DNA of 64,000 bases. It comes from Candidatus Gastranaerophilales bacterium (lineage in GTDB: Bacteria > Cyanobacteriota > Vampirovibrionia > Gastranaerophilales > Gastranaerophilaceae). The DNA lies in the NCBI GenBank assembly GCA_944325635.1, contig CALVBD010000007.1, positions 31,768 to 95,767 on the forward strand. Direction: 5' to 3'. The notes beneath the pieces were generated by a model that saw only the letters and a program-made list of their open reading frames with translations, searched no databases and was not told the origin of the DNA. This document shows positions 25,994-33,458 of this stretch, piece by piece (position 1 is the first letter of the stretch; every line of letters starts with the position of its first letter). Position numbers and translations under genes: made by a program.

Positions 25994-26209
25994 ATGAAAC
26001 TAACACCAAAGGAAACTGATGTTATAACTTTGGTAGCATCGGGTTTTTCAGATAAAGAGATTGGGCTGAAACTTAACATTTCTTACGGAACAGTAAGGGA
26101 TTACATTGATAAAATAGTTTTGAAGATGCATGCAAGAAACAGAACCCATGCAGCAATGTTATACGCTAAACAAAATCTTGAATGGTTAGTAACAATTCAG
26201 GAAATTTAA
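25994..26209 (+). CDS. LuxR/GerE-type HTH protein
   Basis: The 71-residue protein consists only of a GerE helix-turn-helix: LTPKETDVITLVASGFSDKEIGLKLNISYGTVRDYIDKIVLKMHARNRTHAAM. It has no receiver or ligand domain. The AAGGAAGA site is good. It lies 15 bp before the amidase, at the head of the phage-like operon, and is a candidate controller of that operon. Confidence 0.82.
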   Translation: MKLTPKETDVITLVASGFSDKEIGLKLNISYGTVRDYIDKIVLKMHARNRTHAAMLYAKQNLEWLVTIQEI

Positions 26210-26224
26210 ATAATTTGGAGTGCT

Positions 26225-26722
26225 ATGAAAAGAATAATTATTCACTGGACCGCAGGTGCATATTACCCTTGCGATCACGATAAGAAGTGTTATCATTTTC
26301 TGGTTGATAAGGATGGTAATATTCATGAAGGTGTTTTTAAACCTGAAAATAATCTGAGGTGTGTTAATGGATATTATGCCGCGCATACCGGCGGCGGAAA
26401 TACCGGCTCTATCGGGGTGGCTTTATGTGCAATGGCCGGGTTTAAAAATAGTAAAAACTGCGGGGATTATCCTATTACAAAAAAGCAGTTTGAAGCTGCA
26501 ATGGAGCTTTGTGCAAAGCTTTCAATAAAATATGATATTCCGGTGAACCCTAATACGATTATGACCCATTATGAATTCGGGCTAAAGCACCCGTCAACAT
26601 TAAGCGCCGGAAAAATTGATATAATTTATATTCCTCCGTATCCGTGGGTTGACAAATCTGAAACCGGTAAATTTATCAGATCAAAAATTAAGTGGTACAA
26701 GGAAAAATTACAAGGAGAATAA
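26225..26722 (+). CDS. N-acetylmuramoyl-L-alanine amidase (phage endolysin type)
   Basis: The 165-residue amidase_2/PGRP-fold protein has IIIHWTAG (Zn ligand His7), YHFLVDKDG (Tyr23/His24), AAHTGGGNTGSIGVAL (His54) and MTHYEFG (Zn ligand His115) followed by SAGKID (Lys130, Asp132). It cuts the amide between MurNAc and the stem peptide. The size and lack of a signal peptide match T7-lysozyme-like endolysins, which need a holin for release. It is separated from the next gene by 3 bp. Confidence 0.88.
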   Translation: MKRIIIHWTAGAYYPCDHDKKCYHFLVDKDGNIHEGVFKPENNLRCVNGYYAAHTGGGNTGSIGVALCAMAGFKNSKNCGDYPITKKQFEAAMELCAKLSIKYDIPVNPNTIMTHYEFGLKHPSTLSAGKIDIIYIPPYPWVDKSETGKFIRSKIKWYKEKLQGE

Positions 26723-26725
26723 TCT

Positions 26726-28246
26726 ATGGAAGTTTCCTACTATAACCTGTCAGGCGGTATTAATCAGGCTTTGACAAAAACTGAACTCGGAAGTGATACC
26801 AAAAAACTTTACTGGACGGATTCGGAAAATGTTGAAATTCTGCAAAACCGCGGAATTATAAAACAAAGCGGCAACACTGTTTTTCTTGAACTTCCAGTCA
26901 ATGAAGCGATAACAGGAATGTTCGAAATGCGTAGCGGTCCGCGCTTAAAACTTGTTATTACTACAATTTCCGGTAAAATTTATATTTATAACTATCAAAG
27001 TATGACGTTGACTCTTCTTGACAAAACTATTACGGGGGCGGCGCCTGTTTTTGCAAGTTTTCTGGATGGTGTTCTTATATCAAGTAAATCTGATTCGTTG
27101 TTTTATATAAAAAATAATGAATCTAACGAAGTGGTTGAATGTAATCTGACCGATGATTCTGAAAATCCTGTCTACAGTGATGTTATATGTGTTTATAACG
27201 GCAGAGTCTGGGTTGCATCAGGGGCTTCTATTTATTATTCTGCTCTGGGAACTTATGATGATTTTTCTACAACAGGAGACGCAGGATATATCAGGAATTT
27301 TTACACGAATACTGATACTATTACCGCTCTAAAGACATACAAAGATTATCTGGCAATTTATAAGAAAAGCGAAGTTTATCTTCTGACAGGTATGAGCGAA
27401 GATGATTTTGCCATTGTTCCTTTTGCCAATAAAGGCGCGTATTCCTCGAGAAGTATTGTTAATGTTGAGAATAAACAATACTTTTTAAATACAGGTATTT
27501 TTGCACTGGAGCAGGTAGGAGAATTAAACCAGATACAATTGGGGTCTGAAATCTCAAAAAATATAACAGAAGAATTTAAAAGTTTTAATAAAGTCAGAAT
27601 GGCGGAGGCAATCAGCCTTCATTACGAAAACAGAAATCAGGTCTGGTATTTTCTTCCATACTCTGATGATGATTATTTCCATACAATCTGGATAAACGAT
27701 TATGTAAATAAATCTTGGTACAAAAGGGTTGTTCCACAGAATATTACCTGCGCATGTATGTTTAACGATTACATAATCAGCGCTGATTCTGACGGTAAAA
27801 TCTACCGGGAAGATTACGGCAGTACATTCGCCGGAGAACCTATAAAATTTATGTGGAAATCTCCGTTTTTGGCGCTCGGTTCAATCCATCACAGAAAACT
27901 TATAGATGAATTTTATTTTATTCTGGATGAATCGTATGATAATAATTTTGATTTTACTGTGTACAAAGATTATGACAGCGAGTATCCCGATGATGCCGAA
28001 AAAATTTATTCAATGCATTACGACCATTTAATGTGGGCGGATGATAATACGCCGGATTCACTTCCGTGTCACTGGGCAAAGGATGATGAAAATGTACCTA
28101 TATGGCCGATAAATGCTGATACACTTGAAAAAGCCGAAATCTCCGAATCCAATTACTCCGTTCAATTATGCATAAGCGGCGAAGCTTCTGATGAATCCTG
28201 TGCGATTATCGGGCTTCAGTTCCGCGAAATCTATAACGATGACTAA
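26726..28246 (+). CDS. Beta-propeller phage protein, P22 gp10-like DNA stabilisation/tail accessory
   Basis: The 506-residue protein is dominated by beta strands with repeated aromatic-Gly turns (GKIYIYNYQSM, GRVWVASGASIYYSALGTYDDF, KDYLAIYKKSEVYLLTG). This is the pattern of the packaged-DNA stabilisation protein that plugs podovirus portals. There is no signal peptide. It follows the amidase by 3 bp with an AAGGAGA site. I infer the role from pattern and from the portal and adaptor downstream; a tail sheath or fibre-like propeller is the alternative. Confidence 0.65.
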   Translation: MEVSYYNLSGGINQALTKTELGSDTKKLYWTDSENVEILQNRGIIKQSGNTVFLELPVNEAITGMFEMRSGPRLKLVITTISGKIYIYNYQSMTLTLLDKTITGAAPVFASFLDGVLISSKSDSLFYIKNNESNEVVECNLTDDSENPVYSDVICVYNGRVWVASGASIYYSALGTYDDFSTTGDAGYIRNFYTNTDTITALKTYKDYLAIYKKSEVYLLTGMSEDDFAIVPFANKGAYSSRSIVNVENKQYFLNTGIFALEQVGELNQIQLGSEISKNITEEFKSFNKVRMAEAISLHYENRNQVWYFLPYSDDDYFHTIWINDYVNKSWYKRVVPQNITCACMFNDYIISADSDGKIYREDYGSTFAGEPIKFMWKSPFLALGSIHHRKLIDEFYFILDESYDNNFDFTVYKDYDSEYPDDAEKIYSMHYDHLMWADDNTPDSLPCHWAKDDENVPIWPINADTLEKAEISESNYSVQLCISGEASDESCAIIGLQFREIYNDD

Positions 28247-28264
28247 GGCACCACTCTTAATTAT

Positions 28265-28487
28265 TTGGAATAATTCAGATAAATGCAGGCGCAGTATCCC
28301 TTGCTCGTTACCTCCTTTTTTAAAGGAGGTGGCGTGTATACGCCGGAGGATTTTTAAAACCCTCCGTCACAGCGTGACACCTCCCTTAACTAAGGGAGGT
28401 GTGCGCTATCTAAGTTCTTCCGTTATCTCGGCAGAAAACTCGTTGGTTAGGCGTGCCGTGAGCTGTTGCTATATGGATTATTCCAAA
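28265..28487. mobile_element. 223 bp TIR-flanked repeat element inside the phage-like module
   Basis: The terminal inverted repeats TTTGGAATAATTCA (28265-28278) and TGGATTATTCCAAA (28474-28487) match with one mismatch. Inside are two inverted copies of the CCTCC/GGAGG double hairpin (28300-28345, 28350-28405). It has no ORF. It separates the propeller gene from the coat gene. Confidence 0.65.
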
Positions 28488-28526
28488 AACTTTTTATTAT
28501 AAATCTAACAGAAAGGACAAAAAATC

Positions 28527-29444
28527 ATGAGCACAAACACATCAAATTCTTACTCTGCTTTTATCCCTGAAATCTGGAGCCAGAAATTGAATTCAATGCT
28601 TCAGAAAGAATGCGTTATGCTTCAGTGCGTAAACAGAAACTGGGAAGGCGAAATCAAAAATCAGGGCGATTCCGTAAAAATTATTACCCCGGCAGCCGTA
28701 AGCGTTGCAACAGTCGGAAGCGGTAATATTACTTATGATGAATTAGAACCGACTGCGACCGATTTGATTATTGATCAGAAAAAATTCTTCGCGTTCAAAA
28801 TTAATGACGTGGCACAGGTTCAATCTAATACCGATATTATGGAAGCACACCTTGAAAACGCTAAAAAAGCCATTGAAGAAGTTCAGGACGCTTACCTTTT
28901 ATCCCAGCATGCTTATGTTGATTCTGCAAACGTTGTCGGGTCAGATTCCTCTCCGATTACTCTTGATAAAACAACAATTTATTCTCAGTTTGTGAAACTT
29001 GCATTATGTTTGAAAAATTCAAACGCTGTATCTGCCACTAAACGTCCTTGGGTTGTGATTAACCCGACAATTGAATCTTACTTGCTGCAAAGTTCGGAAT
29101 TCATCGGCGCACATAACGTTGCCGATGAAACTTTGAGAGAAGGTGCAATCGGAAGAATTGCGGGTATGGATGTTCTTGTCAGCACAAACTTGACGGATGT
29201 ATCAGGCAAATACTATGTTCTTGCAGGTACAAACGACGCTATTACGTTTGCATCACAATTAGCAAAAATCGAAAGCTTACGCGATAAAGACAGTTTTTCT
29301 GATTTAATCAGAGGCTTATATTTGTACGGTGCAAAAACAGTTCAGCCGAAAGCGCTTGCAAAAATGGTTGTAAAATCAAATGAAACAGCAGTGCCGACCT
29401 CTCCGACAGAACCTACTGAGGCAACAGAACCTACAGGTGCATAA
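28527..29444 (+). CDS. Phage major capsid (coat) protein
   Basis: The 305-residue protein starts MSTNTSNSYSAFIPEIWSQKLNSMLQKECVMLQCVNRNWEG. The mixed alpha/beta body, IIDQKKFFAFKINDVAQVQSN and RPWVVINPTIESYLLQSSEF resemble HK97-fold coats of the P22-type group. The Pro/Thr-rich repeat at the end (PTSPTEPTEATEPTGA) is unusual and probably a surface tail. An AAAGGA site precedes it. The scaffold and holin-like genes follow. Confidence 0.82.
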   Translation: MSTNTSNSYSAFIPEIWSQKLNSMLQKECVMLQCVNRNWEGEIKNQGDSVKIITPAAVSVATVGSGNITYDELEPTATDLIIDQKKFFAFKINDVAQVQSNTDIMEAHLENAKKAIEEVQDAYLLSQHAYVDSANVVGSDSSPITLDKTTIYSQFVKLALCLKNSNAVSATKRPWVVINPTIESYLLQSSEFIGAHNVADETLREGAIGRIAGMDVLVSTNLTDVSGKYYVLAGTNDAITFASQLAKIESLRDKDSFSDLIRGLYLYGAKTVQPKALAKMVVKSNETAVPTSPTEPTEATEPTGA

Positions 29445-29468
29445 TCTCAAGCCTTTGTGAAACCCCTA

Positions 29469-29552
29469 AAAAGTACCTTTAAATCTTTATAAAAACTCTT
29501 TCTTTTTCTGTGTTTTGCAGATTTAGCCCGAGCGGTTTAAGGGTACTTTTTT
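29469..29552 (+). other. Long-range inverted repeat after the coat gene
   Basis: AAAAAGTACC-TTTAAA (29469-29485) can pair with TTTAAGGGTACTTTTTT (29537-29552) around a 50 nt loop. The T-run makes it a possible weak terminator or attenuator between coat and downstream genes. Confidence 0.4.
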
Positions 29553-29566
29553 AAGAAAGGATAAAT

Positions 29567-29827
29567 ATGTTCAAACACTTAAAAGATGCAATTAAACAGT
29601 TAGCACAAAGTGCGGTTGCAATAGCGGAAAAAGCTCTCGGAAGTTCAAAAGGTCAGGAAAAAAAGAAAATGGCAATTGACTACGTTACCTCAAAACTTCC
29701 GGTACCGGCTATTTTTCGCAGTTTTATTGCAATCCTTTTGTCAGGATTTATTGACGATTCAATTGAATTCGCCGTTGATTACATGAATTCATTGAAGCAA
29801 AAAACAAATGGAGAAACTTATGAATAA
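29567..29827 (+). CDS. Small helical phage protein, possibly holin-like (LLH type)
   Basis: The 86-residue protein has an amphipathic Lys/Ala helix, then KKKMAIDYVTSKLPVPAIFRSFIAILLSGFIDDSIEFAVDYMNSL. The final segment has the IE.AV..MN pattern of LLH-family phage holins, with one hydrophobic stretch (FRSFIAILLSGFI). A holin for the upstream amidase is plausible but not certain. Its last 8 bp overlap the start of the scaffold gene. Confidence 0.55.
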   Translation: MFKHLKDAIKQLAQSAVAIAEKALGSSKGQEKKKMAIDYVTSKLPVPAIFRSFIAILLSGFIDDSIEFAVDYMNSLKQKTNGETYE

Positions 29828-30470
29828 TCAAAATATGACAAGTAATTTTAACAGGGGATTATCTTCTGCCGATAATCGTCAAATCCCGCAGCAGACAGGG
29901 AATTTACAAAACCAACCTCTGACGTATGATGTACAAAGTATTGTCTTACACGATATCCGCAAGATTCAACAGCTTGTAGATAGCGGTGTTATAGACAATA
30001 CGCAAGGACAATATTTAGTGAACTATGTAATAAATAAGGCGTATGACATGGTGAACAACCAAAACAGAGGTGATGCCCAAATTCAGCCGAAACCTGATGC
30101 ATTTGCAGAATTTGAGGCTGAACATTCCGGATTTTTTAATAAAGACGGCAGGGCAGAGGTTTTGGATTACCTTAAACGTTCAGGCTTTGACGGTGATAAG
30201 GAAGAAATTTCCTTAATATCTCAAATGATTGAAAAGCTTGAAAACGGCGCAATCGAGAGATATTTAAAACAAACTGCTCACGAAAAGACATTAAATGACG
30301 AAAACGAAATCGCAAAACAGAGATTACGTGCAAATGCGCAAAACTCCAATTTTGACGATCTGAAAACAAGGGCTTTCACCCGTGAGCAAATCGGCAAAAT
30401 GAGTGGTGCAGAATTTGCAAAGTATGAAAAAGCAATTATGGAACAGCTCCGTAAAGGCTTGATTAAATAA
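29820..30470 (+). CDS. Probable phage scaffolding protein
   Basis: The 216-residue, highly charged, helical protein is Gln/Asn-rich at the N-terminus. Its C-terminus FTREQIGKMSGAEFAKYEKAIMEQLRKGLIK has the basic helix-turn-helix shape that scaffolds use to bind coat protein. ATG 29820 is chosen because GGAG lies 6 nt upstream within the preceding gene. Its position beside the coat gene supports the role; no protease is seen. Confidence 0.6.
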   Translation: MNNQNMTSNFNRGLSSADNRQIPQQTGNLQNQPLTYDVQSIVLHDIRKIQQLVDSGVIDNTQGQYLVNYVINKAYDMVNNQNRGDAQIQPKPDAFAEFEAEHSGFFNKDGRAEVLDYLKRSGFDGDKEEISLISQMIEKLENGAIERYLKQTAHEKTLNDENEIAKQRLRANAQNSNFDDLKTRAFTREQIGKMSGAEFAKYEKAIMEQLRKGLIK

Positions 30471-30483
30471 TTGCGCAAATTAT

Positions 30484-30529
30484 CCGTAATTTTGGCGGTC
30501 TTATTCTATAAGACCGCCTGAGGTTACGG
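30484..30529 (+). other. Strong intercistronic hairpin
   Basis: GGCGGTCTTA-TTCTA-TAAGACCGCC is a perfect 10 bp stem, extended by CCGTAA/TTACGG. No T-run follows, so an mRNA-stability or processing hairpin is more likely than a terminator. Confidence 0.7.
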
Positions 30530-30543
30530 CAAAAGGAGATGAT

Positions 30544-31182
30544 ATGAATTATTTTGATTTAATAAATAAATGTCTTGTCGAACTCAATTACAAGCAGGTG
30601 CATGCTTTTAGCGAGTTGACAAAGAATGAGCATTTAAAGATTAAAAATATTATAAATATTTTAAATACGGAAATTTGCAATTCCGAAAACTGGAATTTTC
30701 TTCTTAGAAAAACCGAATTGACAATTCCGGCGGATGTTACAGAGATAACTAATTCCGTAGAGGGTAAAATAGATTCCATTTTTATTGACGGGAAAAAGTA
30801 TAGATTTATTGAGGATTACGAAAAGTTTTTAACAAATTCAAATCCGTCAAATTCTTTTTCATTATTCAATGATAAATTTTTATTTCCACAGTTTGAGAAA
30901 GCGCAGACTGCAGAAATATATTATTATACGTCAAATTTTGTAAAGAGTTCCGACGGAACCGAAAAAACTTTATTTGAAAATGACACTGACATGTCCGTAA
31001 TTCCGGATGCGTTTGCGGAGCCGGTTCTAGTATACGGTGCGTGTATGAGATTAAAGGGAAATCCGCAGCACATAAGGTTTAGTTACTGGATGTCAATGTA
31101 TCGGGATGCATTAGCAAATTTGCGGTCAAAGTCAGGTATTAATGCTGATTATACCCCTGAGATAAGGATGCACAGACACTAA
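30544..31182 (+). CDS. Phage head-tail adaptor-like protein (P22 gp4-like)
   Basis: The 212-residue protein starts MNYFDLINKCLVELNYKQVHAFSEL, then LKIKNIINILNTEICNSENWNFLLRKTELTIP, the helical start plus W-rich strand typical of podovirus gp4/neck adaptors. The C-terminal helices (PDAFAEPVLVYGACMRLKGNPQ, MYRDALANLRSK) also fit. AAAGGAG precedes the ATG. It would join the portal to the stabilisation protein. Confidence 0.65.
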   Translation: MNYFDLINKCLVELNYKQVHAFSELTKNEHLKIKNIINILNTEICNSENWNFLLRKTELTIPADVTEITNSVEGKIDSIFIDGKKYRFIEDYEKFLTNSNPSNSFSLFNDKFLFPQFEKAQTAEIYYYTSNFVKSSDGTEKTLFENDTDMSVIPDAFAEPVLVYGACMRLKGNPQHIRFSYWMSMYRDALANLRSKSGINADYTPEIRMHRH

Positions 31183-31604
31183 TCCCCCACTCTTGCCGTA
31201 ATATGAATTATTTGGTTTTAACAGATATGTTGAGTATGACCTTAATAGTGCTGTGTATTTCTTTTGTAACGTCATTGCGGGCTATGACCCGCAATCGCAT
31301 AATCGTTGCGTCCAAAATAATGCGATTCCGCATAGCTTGAAAAACAAGATTTCGACATTCGTCTCAATTAGTTTTTCTACGCTTCCGGAATGACGTTTTA
31401 CGTTCGCAGAAATACGTATTTCCCTGCCATCACTCTTTCAATACAATTGTTCTGCAGAGTGCAAATCCGCAAAAAAAACAGGAAGTTATTTTTCATTCCC
31501 CCCTGTTAAGATTTACACTAGCCGAAATATAAATAGCATGTTTATTATAGCACATAGTCCTCAAAAATACAAATTTTAGTAAGAAATCTTAATAATTATA
31601 AACA
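31183..31604. repeat. 420 bp gap with degraded palindromic repeats
   Basis: CGTCATTGCGGGC/GACCCGCAATCGCAT (31270-31300) recurs at 33328-33362. A CTACGCTTCCGGAATGACG piece (31378-31396) belongs to the same family. An AACAGG/CCTGTT pair (31478-31507) may form a weak hairpin. No ORF or ribosome binding site is visible, and the next gene starts without a clear site. Confidence 0.55.
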
Positions 31605-32036
31605 ATGAAACGATTAACCAAACAACAGAAAACATTTATTGACGAATATATAAAAACCGTAGACGGCGAAGCCGCAGCCCGTAACGCCGGGTATAAATCC
31701 AAAAACTTAAAAGATATGGCATATAGACTCCTCGCAGATGAGTTGATTATCAAAGAAATGAAAATTCGTCTTAATGTCCATATAAAATCTCTGCGTGTGG
31801 AAAAAGGCTATGTTATCCAAAAACTTCTTAAAATAGCGGAATTCTCGCTGGAGGAAGAAGATATTACGGATAAAGAGGGAAATTTTACGGGTAAGCGCAA
31901 ACTTCGTGATACCTCAGCCGCCCTGAAAGCACTCGAAAGCTTATGCAAATATTTAGGGTTTAATTCAAAGCTTGAAGAAGGTTACAAGCCTGCCAAAATT
32001 ATTACTATCTCAAATCTCGATGACAGTAAGATCTAA
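31605..32036 (+). CDS. Phage terminase small subunit
   Basis: The 143-residue protein has the terminase_2 pattern: LTKQQKTFIDEYIKTVDGEAAARNAGYKSKNLKDMAYRLLAD, an N-terminal HTH for DNA recognition, then helices for oligomerisation (TSAALKALESLCKYLGF). It recognises the packaging site and recruits the large subunit encoded at 35333. The distance from the large subunit (3.3 kb, with three genes between) is unusual. Confidence 0.85.
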   Translation: MKRLTKQQKTFIDEYIKTVDGEAAARNAGYKSKNLKDMAYRLLADELIIKEMKIRLNVHIKSLRVEKGYVIQKLLKIAEFSLEEEDITDKEGNFTGKRKLRDTSAALKALESLCKYLGFNSKLEEGYKPAKIITISNLDDSKI

Positions 32037-32197
32037 AATTAATAAAACAGACTGTACTTGCTTGAGTCCCAATTCTTATGAGAAGGAATTTCCGTGTTTG
32101 TTTTCGAAACGATAGCGGGAGCAGGGCGGGAGCGTGTTGAGAAAATAAATACGGAGATTCCTTAAATATTTGTAGCCAACAGACAGAAAGGAAAATT

Positions 32198-32560
32198 ATG
32201 AAAGAAAAAGAAGAAGATATTGAACAAATATTGTTAAATAATGCGTCTTTGGACGAGCTTATAAAAATTAAAATAGAAAAAGAATTCAAATCAGAACTTA
32301 ACAGTGCAAATAAAAAACACAAACGAAAAACCATAACAGATATTTCAAAAGTTCCGCAGAATTTAATTTTTTCAAAATATTCGGTATTCAGAGTTTTTAA
32401 CAGAAAAAATAAATCGGAAACATTTGTCAACGGAGTTCAGGCAGAGGCTATGCTCGGTGTTCAAAATTCCGTAAGAGAAAAAATGTTGAGAGGTGAACTC
32501 GGTTCATTCACGACAGATGATGCTTATGTAAAGTTTGAGAAGATAGATGTTGAAATTTAG
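32198..32560 (+). CDS. Unknown phage-module protein
   Basis: The 120-residue protein starts MKEKEEDIEQILLNNASLDELIKIKIEKEF. The charged N-terminal helix leads to a C-terminal part with KYSVFRVFNRKNKSETFVNGVQAEAMLG. AGAAAGGA precedes the ATG. It overlaps the following gene by 14 bp, so the two are probably coupled. The family is not recognised. Confidence 0.6.
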   Translation: MKEKEEDIEQILLNNASLDELIKIKIEKEFKSELNSANKKHKRKTITDISKVPQNLIFSKYSVFRVFNRKNKSETFVNGVQAEAMLGVQNSVREKMLRGELGSFTTDDAYVKFEKIDVEI

Positions 32561-33068
32561 ACAGCTTATTGTAGACCGCAAAAATAATTATTACAAAAAT
32601 ACGGAATATATTCCGCAGATGATGTTTCTCTACCGCCGGTATAAGAAATTTTTAGCGGACGATTTTGCACTTGACGGGCGGAATTTCTACGATTATTTCC
32701 TTGATTTAGTGGAAGAAGCTTCGCCCTATTTCTGGGTAATATTTTCTGACGATGAGGCGGCGGGATTTGTCTATCTTGAAAATTTTACAGGGAATTCTGA
32801 AAAACTTCATTGTGCTGAGGTTACGACCTGTTTTGATAAAAAGTTTTGGGGCGGTTTTACTTATTATGCCGCGATTGTATTTTTTAATTACTGTTTTGAA
32901 AACCTCGGGCTTAAAAAAGTTAAAGCTCTTATTTATCCGGAGAATTTCAGGGTGGTGGGGCTTTTAAACAGATGCGGATTTATAAAGGAAGCATTACTTA
33001 AGTCTGAGACAATGCGCGGCGGAAAACCTCAGGATATGGTTATTTACTCGCTGGGCGTGCCATTGTAA
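32547..33068 (+). CDS. GNAT-like acetyltransferase in the phage module
   Basis: The 173-residue protein has PYFWVIFSDDEAAGFVYLENF, AEVTTCFDKKFWGGFTYYAAIVFFNYCFENLGLKKVKALIYPENFRVVGLLNRCGFIKEALL, the strand-helix order and the N.....L.+.GF signature of GNAT N-acetyltransferases. The acetyl-CoA loop (KKFWGGFT) is present but not the classic RxxGxG. The substrate is unknown. The location among packaging genes is notable. Confidence 0.7.
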   Translation: MLKFRQLIVDRKNNYYKNTEYIPQMMFLYRRYKKFLADDFALDGRNFYDYFLDLVEEASPYFWVIFSDDEAAGFVYLENFTGNSEKLHCAEVTTCFDKKFWGGFTYYAAIVFFNYCFENLGLKKVKALIYPENFRVVGLLNRCGFIKEALLKSETMRGGKPQDMVIYSLGVPL

Positions 33069-33074
33069 GGCACT

Positions 33075-33400
33075 AAATTGAAACACGTTAAGATGATAAG
33101 ACGATAAGTGCAATAAAGTGAATAGTGAGTGGTGAGGAGTGAAAGGTTCAATAAAAAATTAGTCACTTCACATTTCACGTGTTAAAAGGCTGGATTGCTT
33201 CGCTGTTGCTCGCAATGACGTGTCTACTATTCACCCTTTCTCCTTGAGGGATACAAAGGGTGCAGACGAGGTAACGAGTCTGGCGACTCTGTATGCCTTG
33301 TGCTGAGGGCTAGGGTGGAGGGGTAACTCGTCATTGCAGGCTGTGTGACCCGCAATCGCATAGTCGCGGCATTCTACAATTCTAGGCTTCTAAAGTGACG
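33075..33400. repeat. Mosaic of short dispersed repeats between GNAT and portal genes
   Basis: In order: an ACGTTAAGATGATAAGACG block (33084-33108), an AGTGAGTGGTGAGGAGTG block (33110-33180), GGATTGCTTCGC/GCTCGCAATGACG (33190-33222), a GAGGGATACAAAGGG...CTTGTGCTGAGGG block (33246-33310) and CGTCATTGCAGG/ACCCGCAATCGCAT (33328-33362). The same families occur in host intergenic regions. Confidence 0.75.
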
Positions 33401-33458
33401 TTGGATTTTTTATTAACACTATTTATCTTTGTGAAAAAAATATGAAAGGTTAGAAAAA

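Noticed and set aside
28191..28502. Open frame across the 223 bp element
   Set aside because: It is translated palindromic repeat sequence overlapping the end of the propeller gene.
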